Program-made: the position numbers and the translations under genes
In this document: positions 21,453 to 32,201 of the stretch, piece by piece
How the letters are laid out: each line of letters starts with the position of its first letter
Position numbering within the stretch: the stretch's first letter is position 1
DNA from: Heterodera schachtii
Taxonomy: Eukaryota; Nematoda; Chromadorea; Rhabditida; Heteroderidae
Length of the DNA: 64,000 nucleotides
Assembly (NCBI GenBank): GCA_023374025.1
Contig: SIJG01000088.1
Location: forward strand, 285,538 to 349,537
Reading direction: 5' to 3'
The notes under the pieces: model-generated
What the model was told of the DNA's origin: nothing
The model's database searches: none
What the model saw: the letters and a program-made list of their open reading frames with translations, nothing else

Positions 21453-23648
21453 TCACTGGCGAATATTGTGCCGTTGTCCCGTCATGCTTGGACTCAGGAA
21501 ACGGACACGCTTTGTAGCTCTTTCTGATCGCCGAAGCACTGGTGTTTGCTGTTGGTTCCGTTCTTGTTCTTCGTTCTGTTCCAATTGATCGTGATTTCTT
21601 TCGGCTGGTGGTGTTGGTGTGACATTTCGCTGAATTTGTGGTGCTCGAACGGGTGATTGGTTCTTCTTGGGCTCTTCGTCAAAATTTGGCCATGTTTGAT
21701 CAGTGCCCGATGCTTGAGTGAGTCGCATGGCGTTTGCATGGCGAGTGACAATTCTGTTTGCGATTTGTGGGGAACGGATGCAAAAAATTAGTCCCTTTTT
21801 GGTGACAACCTCCCCAAATAACCACAGTGTTTTTCCATTACGGTAATTTACGAATTGCACCTTGTCGCCGATGTTAAACTCTACCCTTTTGACTCCATGC
21901 TTCTTATCAAACTGTTGTGCCATGCTTTGTTGATACGGGCCTCGGAAGAATGGATTCGGCCGTTCCGGTTTCATGAGCGAAAGTTTGGTCCGCAGTGGTC
22001 GGCCGAGGAACAATTCTGCTGGTGATCGATTGTTTAAGACTGCAATTGGGATTGAGCGATAAGACAAAAGTGATTGCTTCAACCAATTTTTATCCCCACT
22101 GCATTTCTTCAACTGTCTTTTGAAGAAATCAACAAACTTTTCGGCTGCTCCGTTTGACTGTGCGTGATATGGAGGTGAAAAGAGGTGACAAATGCCGTTA
22201 CTGTCACAAAAATCTTTAAAATGGGATGAAGTGAATTGAGGACCATTATCCGAAACTAATGTTTTTGGAATGCCAAATCGGTCAAAAAGCCATTGTAATT
22301 GCTCAATAACGTGTTGTGATGACGTGTGGCGAAGCATAAACACTTCTGGCCACCTCGAAAATGAGTCTACAATTACCAAATACGTGTTGCCGTCGCTACA
22401 AGGTCCTGCCAAGTCAATGTGAACACGTTGGAAAACTTGTGTTGTTGTTGGCCATGGTTGTAGCGGTTGTTTTTGCGGTTGTTTTGCTGCTTCTTGACAT
22501 TGGCGGCATTTTCGCACGATTTCTTCGATGTCAGAATCGATCGAAGGCCAGTACACAAGAGTTCGCGCGAGATTCTTCATGCGAACGATTCCTGGATGTG
22601 CCAAATGAAGTGCCTTCAAAACGCGGTGCCTGAGTGATGGGGGTATGACCGATCGACCATTAAACACCAAACATCCTGAAACAATTGATAATTTGTGCCT
22701 TCCAGAGAAAAATGGTTTGATTTCGGGATTAATGCCATGGTTTGGCCATTTATTTTGAGTAAATTTGACCACTTCCCTGATCAATTCGTCGTCCTGTTGT
22801 GCTGTTTGAATTTCGTCTACTGTCACCGGAAGTTGTTCCAACTGCACATTCAAAAGATGCTCAACTTCCGACTCAGTTTCTGCACACAACTGAGCGATGA
22901 CCATGTCTTCGCTTGCTGCGGAATTGCGCTGTTCGCTGATCAAACGACTCAGTGCATCCGCCTGTCCAGTGTTGTCGGTGCGAACGAATTCCAAGCTGAA
23001 GTCGTAATTCAGTAGAATCAGTGACCATCTCTGTAGACGAGACGCTGAAAAAATCGGGATTCCGTTTTTGGACCCAAAAATCCCAAGAAGTGGACGGTGA
23101 TCAGTGCGTAATATGAATTTTCGACCAAAAATGTATTGGTGGAATTTTTGAATTGCAAAAATGAGTCCCAGTCCTTCCTTCTCAATTTGCGAATAATTCT
23201 GTTCCGTCTTTGACAATGTTCGGGCAGCATGTTGAAAAACTTTTTCTTTCCCGTCCGCAAAACGGTGAGAAATTGTTGCGCCTATTCCTTTATTGCTGGC
23301 GTCAGCTGTGACAATAATTGGCAAATTTGGGTCGTAATGCGTTAAGGCTAAATCGGACAAAAGAATTGATTTCGCTTGTTCAAAAGCTTCGCGGTGCTTT
23401 TCATTCCATTGCCATTCAACTCCCTGTTTGAGTAACTCATCCAATGGTGCTCTGATTTGATGGATGTTTTTGATGTATTTGCCATAGTAATTGATTGCGC
23501 CGAGGAATGATCGGAGTGTTGTGATGTCCGTCGGTGCTGGCATTTCCTGCAGTGCTCGTGTTCGGTTTTGATCAGGACGGATGCCATCGGACGAAACAAT
23601 TTGACCCAAAAATTTGATTTCCTTAACTAAAAATTTGCATTTGTCCAT
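21453..23648 (-). CDS. Gypsy pol, 3' part: RT thumb, RNase H, integrase
   Basis: A 731-residue frame. Residues ~1-95 are the RT thumb/connection (KEIKFLGQIVSSDGI, LRSFLGAINYYGKYI). RNase H follows with the first aspartate in VTADASNKGIGA, a glutamate in QIEKEGLGLIFAI and aspartate in RTDHRPLLG. Integrase has a zinc-binding segment (HLAHPG...CRQCQ) and a DDE core (RVHIDLAGP, LVSDNGPQFTS, NGAAEKFVDFF). The C-terminal tail is basic and glutamine-rich. The ATG at 23648 lies inside RT and is not the native start: this is the second half of one polyprotein, separated from the upstream frame by a shift at about 23623-23648. Its function is to copy the RNA genome and insert the cDNA into the host chromosome. 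Confidence 0.93.
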   Translation of the reverse strand: MDKCKFLVKEIKFLGQIVSSDGIRPDQNRTRALQEMPAPTDITTLRSFLGAINYYGKYIKNIHQIRAPLDELLKQGVEWQWNEKHREAFEQAKSILLSDLALTHYDPNLPIIVTADASNKGIGATISHRFADGKEKVFQHAARTLSKTEQNYSQIEKEGLGLIFAIQKFHQYIFGRKFILRTDHRPLLGIFGSKNGIPIFSASRLQRWSLILLNYDFSLEFVRTDNTGQADALSRLISEQRNSAASEDMVIAQLCAETESEVEHLLNVQLEQLPVTVDEIQTAQQDDELIREVVKFTQNKWPNHGINPEIKPFFSGRHKLSIVSGCLVFNGRSVIPPSLRHRVLKALHLAHPGIVRMKNLARTLVYWPSIDSDIEEIVRKCRQCQEAAKQPQKQPLQPWPTTTQVFQRVHIDLAGPCSDGNTYLVIVDSFSRWPEVFMLRHTSSQHVIEQLQWLFDRFGIPKTLVSDNGPQFTSSHFKDFCDSNGICHLFSPPYHAQSNGAAEKFVDFFKRQLKKCSGDKNWLKQSLLSYRSIPIAVLNNRSPAELFLGRPLRTKLSLMKPERPNPFFRGPYQQSMAQQFDKKHGVKRVEFNIGDKVQFVNYRNGKTLWLFGEVVTKKGLIFCIRSPQIANRIVTRHANAMRLTQASGTDQTWPNFDEEPKKNQSPVRAPQIQRNVTPTPPAERNHDQLEQNEEQERNQQQTPVLRRSERATKRVRFLSPSMTGQRHNIRQ

Positions 23649-25788
23649 TTGGAATTCGGAACCCGAATTCTTGAATTCGCTTAAAAAATTTAAAAATTGT
23701 TGAAAAATGCTCGTTCACTGTGCTTGAAGCAATGATGAAGTCGTCCATATAGCCAACAACACCAGGGATTCCGGCTGCCAATTGGTCCATTGTCCATTGA
23801 AAAATGCCTGGTGCGCTTTTGATTCCGAATGCCAGACGTTGGCATTGATAAAGTCCCTTGTGAGTGTTAACGCCTAAAAGTTGACGCGACTGTTGATCAA
23901 CGCTAATTTGCAAATAAGCGTCCTTAAAATCAATTTGGGAAAATATTTTTGCGCCATTTAATTGAGCAAAAAGTTTCTCAGGCCGTGGAAGCGGGTGATG
24001 ATGTGGTTCAAGTGCCGCGTTGAGTCCGGTGCTGAAGTCGAAACATATGCGCACTTTTCCATTTGCCTTGCGCACTGCCACAATTGGTGCGGCCCATCTG
24101 CTGTAGTCGACTTTTTTGAGAACGCCCAACTCGATCAATCTGTCCAACTCGGTGTCAACATCATTTTGAACACCCAAGGGTACCGGACGTGCCCCACAGA
24201 AAACCGGAGTTGAATTTTCTTTGAGTTTGAGTTGTGCCTGAACTTTGGTACACAACCCCAAACCATTGGCAAACACGCTAGGAAATTGTGCTTGCAATTT
24301 GTCCTTGAGCTGCTCTGACGTGGGCTCACAGTTGTTGATGTGTTGGATGCTGTTCGTTGTGTGGTGAAATGGCAATGTTGTTGCGACGGGGCGGTTGTAC
24401 TCTCGCTCGAATGCGCGGATCCAACCAACTCCGAGCAAATCCAGGGAGCCTTTGTCCGTCACATAAAACTCCAACAACAGTTGACATCCACCGCTTAAAG
24501 CAACATAAGCTTGGCCTTTGCCTATAAATTGGAAAATGTCGCCCGTATATGATCGACCACATAAATTTGTTTTGAACAACTTCGGCTTACCCAGCTTTTG
24601 CCATGTTACCTTTGTCAAAATTGTCAACTTTGACCCGGTGTCCGCAACCATTTTTACGCTCTTTGTACCAAATTCCACGTCCTGTTCAATGTACGGCTCG
24701 TGTTCGACTTTTGCTGTTGACCATGAGCATTGCCGTTCGGTTGGTGTGATGTGCAGACACTCAACTACATTGGTGTTTTTGCCAAAATTATTTGATTTGG
24801 GTTTCCGATCCCGACAAATGGTTGAAATGTGCCCAGTCTTACCACAATTGTGACACTTTACCGTAATCGGATACCGGCAATCCGAATTCCAATGTTGACA
24901 ACCGCATCGTGTGCATGGACTGCTTGGCAACGTCTTTGATTGACGCGCTCCACCATGCCGGGTGTTTGAGTTGTTGTTTGGTTGACTGGACCACGAACTT
25001 GTGCGCGACGGTGTGCGTGAGTGCGACGGTGTTCTTTTCTTTGGAAAGTCCTGAATTTTATGCGGACGAATTTGGATTGCATTTGAATTGAAATCCTGTT
25101 TGCTGGAAAGAGCGGCTGAACTTTGCCGAAGGGCAATGACTTCCTTGCACTCGGACAGGAGCTGATCAAATGATGCGTTGTTGTCCAGCAATTTGATACA
25201 CCGATGTCGCAACTCCATGTTGTGATCTCCCAAACCTGTCACAAAAATGAGGGATTTGATCTGATCTTTGGTCAGGTCCAGCTTCGATCTTTCGGCCATC
25301 GCGTTCACTGTTGAGCCAAAAGCGAGAACGTCCTGGTTTTGTTGACACTTTAGCTGAAAACACTCGAAGCGCTTAATAAAAATCGATTTGGTTTCGGGGA
25401 AAATTTGTCGCAACTTTGCTAAAGTCTCGTTTAAACCGACTTGATCCGGTGTTTTTGGTTGTATGACTTCCGTGTAGCGGCGGTACTCGTCAGGTCCCAA
25501 CTTACTCACAATGAGTCTCGCCTTACTTTGATCCGACATTTGCTTTCCCTCCTGTTCGACAAAAGGACCGAATCGTTCGTACCATTCTTCGAACGTGTGG
25601 TTGTCGTCTGGACTGTAAAGGAATTCCGAAATTTGGCCACTCAATTTACAAAACAAGTCCATATCAGAGGACTGTGCTTGATTGTGCTGTCCTTGGCCGG
25701 TGTTTAATTGCATATTTTGTAGTAATTTAACGAATTGATTTTGTTGGTCAGCCAAAATGGCTTTTAATTGTTCCGAGGTGATTGACAT
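23623..25788 (-). CDS. Gypsy gag-protease-RT frame
   Basis: A 721-residue frame starting at 25788 (MSITSEQLKAILADQQ), about 420 bp after the primer site, so a native start. Residues 1-~230 are a gag-like capsid region (FEEWYERFGPF, RQIFPETKS). A basic Ser/Arg stretch leads into a C-rich segment (CTRCGCQHWNSDC) and a classical CCHC knuckle (CHNCGKTGHISTIC) near residue 315. The aspartic protease follows with DTGSKLTIL near 385. RT begins near 530 (LGVLKKVDYSRWAAPIVAV) and includes FSQIDFKDAYLQI, LAFGIKSAPGIFQ and the catalytic GYMDDFIIA. The frame ends shortly after YMDD, where the next frame takes over with a 26-nt overlap. The break falls within a folded RT domain, so it is more likely a mutation than programmed frameshifting. 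Confidence 0.93.
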   Translation of the reverse strand: MSITSEQLKAILADQQNQFVKLLQNMQLNTGQGQHNQAQSSDMDLFCKLSGQISEFLYSPDDNHTFEEWYERFGPFVEQEGKQMSDQSKARLIVSKLGPDEYRRYTEVIQPKTPDQVGLNETLAKLRQIFPETKSIFIKRFECFQLKCQQNQDVLAFGSTVNAMAERSKLDLTKDQIKSLIFVTGLGDHNMELRHRCIKLLDNNASFDQLLSECKEVIALRQSSAALSSKQDFNSNAIQIRPHKIQDFPKKRTPSHSRTPSRTSSWSSQPNNNSNTRHGGARQSKTLPSSPCTRCGCQHWNSDCRYPITVKCHNCGKTGHISTICRDRKPKSNNFGKNTNVVECLHITPTERQCSWSTAKVEHEPYIEQDVEFGTKSVKMVADTGSKLTILTKVTWQKLGKPKLFKTNLCGRSYTGDIFQFIGKGQAYVALSGGCQLLLEFYVTDKGSLDLLGVGWIRAFEREYNRPVATTLPFHHTTNSIQHINNCEPTSEQLKDKLQAQFPSVFANGLGLCTKVQAQLKLKENSTPVFCGARPVPLGVQNDVDTELDRLIELGVLKKVDYSRWAAPIVAVRKANGKVRICFDFSTGLNAALEPHHHPLPRPEKLFAQLNGAKIFSQIDFKDAYLQISVDQQSRQLLGVNTHKGLYQCQRLAFGIKSAPGIFQWTMDQLAAGIPGVVGYMDDFIIASSTVNEHFSTIFKFFKRIQEFGFRIPNGQMQIFS

Positions 25789-26211
25789 GACAGAGAGACT
25801 TTGAAATGAAAAATGAGTGATTTGGCCGTCAGTGATTTAAATTTGAATGGTGATTAATTGGCAGGCAAGTTCGGTGATAGTGATGATGGTGATTGATATG
25901 TGAATAGGAAAAGACAAGCCCTTGAAGTGGGAAGTTGCGAATTTGAGCTGCACACAGCGGTCGCTTTGACTTGTGTGTTCCCAATTCCGGCTTTACTTCC
26001 AAGAGTGATCACAGAGGCTTTTTACGGCTTGTGATTTCAAGAAAGCCTTCTCCTTAACTGTTTACGTAAGCGGTCTACTTGTCGACTTAACGATCAGTAA
26101 GGATGTGTTACGGGAAAAGGAAGGGCGAAATGAGTGTTGTGTTCGAATAAAATTAGAATTACAGAATATTCGACTTGCTGCCAATTGCTTTTTGATGATT
26201 TTAAATACCTA

Positions 26212-26225
26212 GGCTGACTGCGCCA
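26212..26225 (-). other. tRNA primer-binding site
   Basis: On the - strand, TGGCGCAGTCAGCC starts three bases after the ACACAACA end of the 5' LTR. TGG at this place pairs with the CCA end of a tRNA. I cannot name the tRNA with confidence. Confidence 0.7.
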
Positions 26226-26228
26226 TTT

Positions 26229-26493
26229 TGTTGTGTCTTTGTAAAATCTTTATTTTACACAACAAATAATTAAAATGAAAAAGAAATGAGAAGTGATGAG
26301 AGAAGTCGGAGGAGGAAAATGAGTTTGAATAATGAATGGGAGAAGAGACGAGGGAGAGAAGAAGTGACGGGTATTTATGCACTTGGTCTGTGGGAGGGCA
26401 TTATTGATTGGGTACAGAGTACAATGTTTGGAAGAGGAAAAGGAATGCATACAATATAAATAAATAATAGGTCAATGATTGCCCTACACAACA
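26229..26493 (-). repeat. 5' LTR, full length (265 bp)
   Basis: It is bounded by TGTTGTGT at the start and ACACAACA at the end, a perfect 8-bp terminal inverted repeat of the TG...CA type. The LTR boundary is confirmed by the primer site inside and by the start shared with the 3' LTR outside. The open frame on the - strand here is incidental. Confidence 0.85.
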
Positions 26494-27240
26494 CTAAACA
26501 ACAAATTATACGGTAAAAATATTTTAATTGCTGTAAATTCAACCATAGAATTTATTTATTAAAAATTTTTATTAAAAATTTTAACTTTATAATTGTAAAT
26601 TCAAATTTTTTTTTTGAAAAAATTCTAAATTTAAACAAGCAACAAATGAGCAATCAACAAATGAACGTAAGTCTTGATAACGACGATGGATTACACTTTG
26701 ATTAATGTCAGCTTTCAGAGCCTGTCAAGCTTCTCGTGAAACAGTAACGAGAATGAAAAAAATGATGGGACTTCAACTCTTAATTTGATAGATAATAATA
26801 AAAAAATTATTAAATATTATTCTAGTAACTTAAATAAATTTTCTTTCCATGTTTTACAATTGAAATTTATTACCAGAAAATGCGGATTTTCAGTCCATGA
26901 AAAAATTTATTCCAGAAATTCTGGATAAATTCGAATTTTCAGAAAAAACTTAGAACTTGGTTCTGAAAGGGTATTTTCGAAAATTAAGCTCAAAAAATCC
27001 GCAATTTTGCTCTATTTACTTCTGTTTAGTTCATATTTATAATACTTTTTTGGAAAAGGTTAGAAAAATAAAATTGATTTGGGAATTGACCTTAGGGGCG
27101 GGGACCACATGGTTTTTGAGTGAAAAATTTTTTCACCCAAATTAAGCTGGAAATTCTTTTTAAGGGTATTTTTAGTGTTGATAACGAATCTGCAACCAGA
27201 TTTCGCTATAGTATTTTTAGCTTGGTTTGATGCTTCTAGG
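26494..27240. other. Intergenic DNA
   Basis: No gene seen. The frame at 26957-27145 has no recognisable features. Confidence 0.3.
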
Positions 27241-27420
27241 ATGCCTTTTTACTTCCATATTTTTCCATTTCAGACTTTTGTCCATATTTCCATATTTGAC
27301 ATCCATATTTCGGCAATTTCACAAAAAAATCAAAAATACACCCCCTAAAGATGGAAATTTTTTGGAAAAATACGCCCTAAAATCTAAAAACTTTGGAGAA
27401 AATCATCAGCAAGTATAAGT
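27240..27420. repeat. TCCATATTT word-array fragment
   Basis: TTCCATATTTTTCCATTTC, TGTCCATATTTCCATATTTG and ATCCATATTTCGGCAATTTC resemble the words of the element at 49242-50836, but there are no matching termini. It is followed by TACACCCCCTAAAGATGG and TACGCCCTAAAATC, related to segments at 9160-9215. Probably a decayed relative. Confidence 0.5.
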
Positions 27421-30400
27421 TTGCAAATTTTTTTTACTAATTTTGGGTTTTTTCTAGTAAATTCAATTTTTTAGTAACAATAAACAGGAAGTCTCAATTA
27501 TCAAATTCTGCAATTCATGCACTTTAAATGTAAAGAAAATTAGATTAAATTTGTTCTCTCAATTACTTAACCAGTTCTCGTCGCTCAATTTCGCATATTA
27601 GTGGCAAAAAATTATTTCGTCCATTATTATTGTTAAGTTTAAAAAAGCTTTGTGGTCTTAAATTGATTCATTAGAGAATAATTTAATTTATTTAATGTAT
27701 TCTTTTAATACAATTTTTTTGCGGCAATCCGCGACCATTAATTTTTTCCTCCGTGTGAATTTGTACAATTAAAGAGCGATTTTTTCTTTTCTTTTTCTTA
27801 ATACCATTAAATAAAGTTTGATTGCTATTATTATTTAATATATTAACAAAAATTCTTTTCTTTTGTTCGCCTTAAGATTAGGAATTATCAAGTTTTTGAT
27901 TTAAAAAATTTCACCTTTTTAATATTTTTTAGAATATGTTGAAAATTCAACAAAACGATGTGAATTTTAATTCAATTTATTTAAATGTAATTTATATCAA
28001 TTTTAACCTTGTTTGATAAAGAAGAAATGCAAAGCACTTTGATGAACTTTCTTTGAAAATTATTAACTAATGTTTATTGTTCGCAATTATTTATAGAATT
28101 AAATTATTTACTTCATTTATCGTCATTATAATGCTTTATGTTTTATAAAAATAGGAGTGATTTCGTGTTTTTCTCTGAACTCATCTTAATGCATTTATTT
28201 CATTCAAAGCTGTTGCTTTTTTTCATTTTTTTAATGATTCATTATTAATAGTTTATGTATTTTTCGTGTTGATTAGTTTTTTGAAAATTTTAACAATTAG
28301 GTTCTATGGTACATTTTTATAAGTAATTTTAAAAAATATCAATTTTGCTTAACTCATATTTAAATGATAATTCGACAAGGCATTCTGTGAAGGCTACTCA
28401 TTTTCACAAACATTTTATAATTCAAAATTTAATTTAATTTTTAAATAAATCAACATAATTCAATATTTCAAACTTGCTTTTGATCTTTTAATTATCAAGG
28501 TACGGATTTAATTTCAAATAATAAACATTTGCAAAAGTGGGATAAGCAAATGTTTTTGATTAATTTGTTTGGATATGAGGAAATTTATTAATTTTTCATC
28601 TTTTCTTGTGCGATGGAACAGAAAGTATTTTCGTAGTTGATTCCGATATTTTTTTTATGTGAATACATCTATTAGGAACTTTACGTCCAAAAATGGGGCA
28701 AGTATTGTTCTCACAATTGCTTGACCTGTTTAGGCCGATATTCATGCACATTAAATGCAACAATTTATGCAACATTTGCATTATTTTTCCATATTTTTCA
28801 TTTTATATAAATGAAAAATAAAGCATTTTGCATCACATTATTTTATCAATATCAGAAATTTTTATTTTTTGTTAATTTTATTTTCATGGTGAAGAATTAA
28901 AAATAATAATAATTCCAAATGGTATTTATCAATCGTTTCTTTTATTAATAAAATTTTGTTTTTTATTTTCAATGCTCCCACAGTGACATTATAGCTTTGC
29001 TATATTTTAAATAATTTAATAATTATTTTAATCCTTTACAAATATCTCATATTTAGTGAAATAAAAAAATTTTACTATTAAACAATATATAAATTTTCAA
29101 TTTAGATTAAATAATAAATTTATCTTCTTATAATTTATTCATTTAATTTAAGCTTCCAACTGCCAAGGATTTATTTTTAGCTTTTTTTGAAGGTCATGGT
29201 ACTATCCCTTGGACACTAGCGCTGGCACTGCTCACTTTTTACTATTGATTCAATAATTATAAAAATAATACTGCTCTCCAATCTGATACACCAACAACTT
29301 CAGACTTATTTAGAATTAGCTTATTGCATTTTTATATTTTGTTAATATTTTGCAAAAATAATTTTCCTTATTTTTTAAAATTTCATTTTATTTTTTCTTT
29401 TCTTTTTTATGATTTACTTTTTTTGTAAAACTTAATTCATAAAATTTTATATTTTAATAATAGAAACAAACATTTTATAAAACTTGACTTTATAATCATT
29501 TATTTTTACTCAATATATAAAATAATTGATTAAAAGAATTAAATTAAACAAATTTTTGCTGGTTATATTACTCTTAAATCTCTTAATTGAGTCATTTTAA
29601 ATTATTAAATATTGTAATTGTTGTTTTTTAATTATTCATTAAACGCATAAAAATAAAAAATAATCTTGAATTCCTTTAGAAAGCATTCAAATAATATTCA
29701 TAATTTTTATCAAACTGAGATTTTCTGATGTTCCACGATTCAGTTGTTTTTTCCTGGTCCTCGTCTAAAAATGGTTCGAATAATCCATTTTTTAAATTTT
29801 CATATCCTTGTAGATACTTCATAAAAGGTACATAGATATGTTAATTTTGATAAATAAGTTTTTAATATTCGAGGACCTATGTTTGTCCATTACTCTTGCA
29901 ACCAAAAAAAAAGAAAGTATGTCTAATTTGAACAGGAACGCATAATAATTCATTTTGTTTTTCCTAATTACTTTTTTCTATTTTAAATGAACTGACTATA
30001 GTCGACTGCATGCATCATTATGGCTAGTTGGGATTTTTATGTTTTACATAATTTTTTAGAAAAATATTAAGAAAATTGAAAAGTACACCTCTACAAATCA
30101 AATTTTTGCAATTTCTCACAGCATTTGCAGAATTATCTGCAAAAGATGCAAACTTTTTTTCTTGCAGACCATCTCTAAAAATTTAAACTTCGTGTTCGTT
30201 TAAAAAAAAATTCATCGCAAATATCAATTATTAATCTATATTTCTTATTTCACGCCTTTTGTAATTGAATAATTTTCTTTCTAATTTATCATTTAATCTT
30301 GATAAATAAATTTTGACTAATTAGGTTTTTACTTTTGCATAATCGTGTTGGTTATCTTGTCAATATAAAATCTTTCTTTATATTCGTTTTTATAATAATT

Positions 30401-31900
30401 TAAAATTGAGAATTTTTTCTTCTAGAGATATTATTAATGTATTTATGGTATTCCGTAAAAAGAAAGAGAAAATGAAATGACTTTAGTCAATTGATAAATT
30501 TAAATTCCTGCCGATTATATTTCCTTTCTAATTATCATCTCATTCTCAAATATTACATATATTTTGCTGTTTTTTATTTATTTATCAGGTTATTTTACTT
30601 AAATTATAGAATTATCTTCAGTTTTTATCAAGTAAATCTAAAAATTTTTATTTTTCACTTGAAAACTATGCGTTTGCTGCGAATCATAGATTTATTTATT
30701 TATTTTTATATATTCTATAAATTTTATAAGAATTTATTTTTAAATATTTTAATTATTTAAATACTTTAATTTATACTCATTAAAATTTTGGTTCAGTATT
30801 CGAGGGTCAGAGAACTTCTAAACCCTTTGCGGTTTATTCATTAATTACGGATTTCGGGTCTCGAGACTTCAATCCCGCCTCGGACCCATTTAGACCGGCC
30901 CTTTATATATATAAAGTATTGAAAATTATATATGTGATCCTAATAAGATTTTAAAAAATAATATTATTTATCAATATATTGTATTTCATACTTTTTCTGT
31001 CTTCACAAATAATTTTTCCAATACAAATTGTGGGTAATTCTCATTGACACTTCAAAATTGCTGTTTTCAATTTTTGAAAATGAAAATTATTCTCAAATGC
31101 AAGTTTTCTTCAATAATTTAGATTTTTTATGTTTAACGAAAGTAATTGACGAAAATATTTTAGATTAATAAAAGTACTGCGCAATGCTTCGCCTAATTTT
31201 TTCCTTTATCGGTGTATGTTGCCATCTCATTGTTCCTCATTTTTTTTATTCATAATTAAGTATATTTATTATTTAAAATTTCCATTTTATATCAAAAATT
31301 TAAGCCTTAATAATTAGTTCACTGAATTTCAACACCTTAAATGCATCTCTTTCTTCGTTATTAATTTGCAATATATTTGGATAATAATTGTAAATTTTAA
31401 TTAAGAAAAGAAATTTCGAATAGCATTGCACCCTTGTCATCAAATTGGCCCACCTTCGTTTGTGTCGAATTTAAACTTTTCCTTCATTTTTGAAAACATA
31501 ATTTTAAAATATTTGACTACTTTTTTAAGTATCATTTAATATTCGGTAATTCATAATTCATTTGAAATTATTTTTATGCAAATTTGGCAACATGAAGTTG
31601 AAAAGCCTTCAGGGCAGCATGTGCAACCCTTCTGATCGTCCTTTTCAATTTTGCTTAATAATATTATAGTGAAATCATTTCACAGTGAATTTTTAATGTA
31701 GTATTTTTTAAATGATATTTTACCGATTGCACATATATTATGCTAACCTTTATCCTTAGAATTTTAATTTTATTGAGTTTTAGTTAAAAAAAATATTTAA
31801 CATATATTTTTCTAAAAATAACAAAACTGATAATGCAAAGATTAATTTAAAATTTTATTTTTAAAATTGCATTTCTATCAATAAAATTTTTTTATTATTT
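27420..31900. other. T-rich gene-poor block with GC-richer islands
   Basis: No credible coding frame. Islands with inverted repeats include 27721-27732 (GCGG/CCGC) and 28699-28723 (CAAGtATTGT/ACAATtgCTTG). 28821-29000 is a dispersed repeat also found at 38050-38232. At 30790-30905 a GC-richer segment (TTCGAGGGTCAG, TTTCGGGTCTCGAGACTTC) may be a remnant of a word-array element. Confidence 0.4.
28821..29000 (+). repeat. Dispersed repeat R1, copy 1
   Basis: GCATTTTGCATCACA, TTTTATTTTCATGGTGAAGA and AATGGTATTTATCAAT then AATGCTCCCACAGTG recur in order at 38050-38232 with moderate divergence. Confidence 0.6.
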
Positions 31901-31919
31901 TTTAAAATTTTTTGTTTAG

Positions 31920-32201
31920 ATCGCTATGGATTCTTTTTATAATTTTCTTAGTTCTCTTTGTGGCATTTGTATCGAAACAATAGGAGTTGAAGACCAAAGT
32001 CTTCAGCTTCTCTTTGAGGATTCGATTCGATCTTTAAATGGGAAATTTTTTATTGGAGACAATGAGGCTAAATTGTGCTATCGCTCGGTTCTCTTACTGA
32101 ACGATTTGCGCTTGTCGGCAGAGAAAAATACTCTCATTCCAGCCGACTTCGAATTTCATTTTTCAATTATTAATAAATTTTCATCTGAATATTTCTATTA
32201 A
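31920..32201 (+). CDS. Candidate exon or small gene, unknown function
   Basis: A clean splice-acceptor-like TTTTTTGTTTAG ends at 31919, and the ATG at 31926 follows at once. The frame encodes 91 residues (MDSFYNFLSSLCGICIETIG, QLLFEDSIRSLNGKF, LCYRSVLLLNDLRLSAEKN, LIPADFEFHF), with codon use and composition unlike the surrounding T-rich DNA. The last ~15 residues become AT-biased, so a donor may lie before the TAA. Residues look globular, mostly alpha-helical, with no signal peptide. I do not recognise the family. It may be a short gene or one exon of a longer gene on the + strand. Confidence 0.4.
   Translation: MAMDSFYNFLSSLCGICIETIGVEDQSLQLLFEDSIRSLNGKFFIGDNEAKLCYRSVLLLNDLRLSAEKNTLIPADFEFHFSIINKFSSEYFY

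Larger units (their letters stand above)
21278..26493 (-). mobile_element. Ty3/Gypsy LTR retrotransposon, nearly complete
   Basis: Element order on the - strand: 5' LTR (26493-26229), tRNA primer site (26225-26212), gag-protease-RT frame (25788-23623), second pol frame with RNase H and integrase (23648-21453), purine tract (21442-21431), 3' LTR (21430-21278). RT, then RNase H, then integrase is the Ty3/Gypsy order. There is no envelope-like frame. The LTR parts compared look nearly identical, suggesting a young insertion, but the 3' LTR lacks its last ~112 bp and RT carries a frameshift, so this copy is probably not autonomous. The higher GC content than the surroundings fits a recent arrival. 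Confidence 0.93.

Noticed and set aside
22361..25707. Antisense and overlapping frames inside the Gypsy element
   Set aside because: Shadows of the gag-pol frames, with no independent features.
26957..27418. Two 60-aa frames
   Set aside because: AT-biased composition, no motifs, and the second overlaps a TCCATATTT word array.
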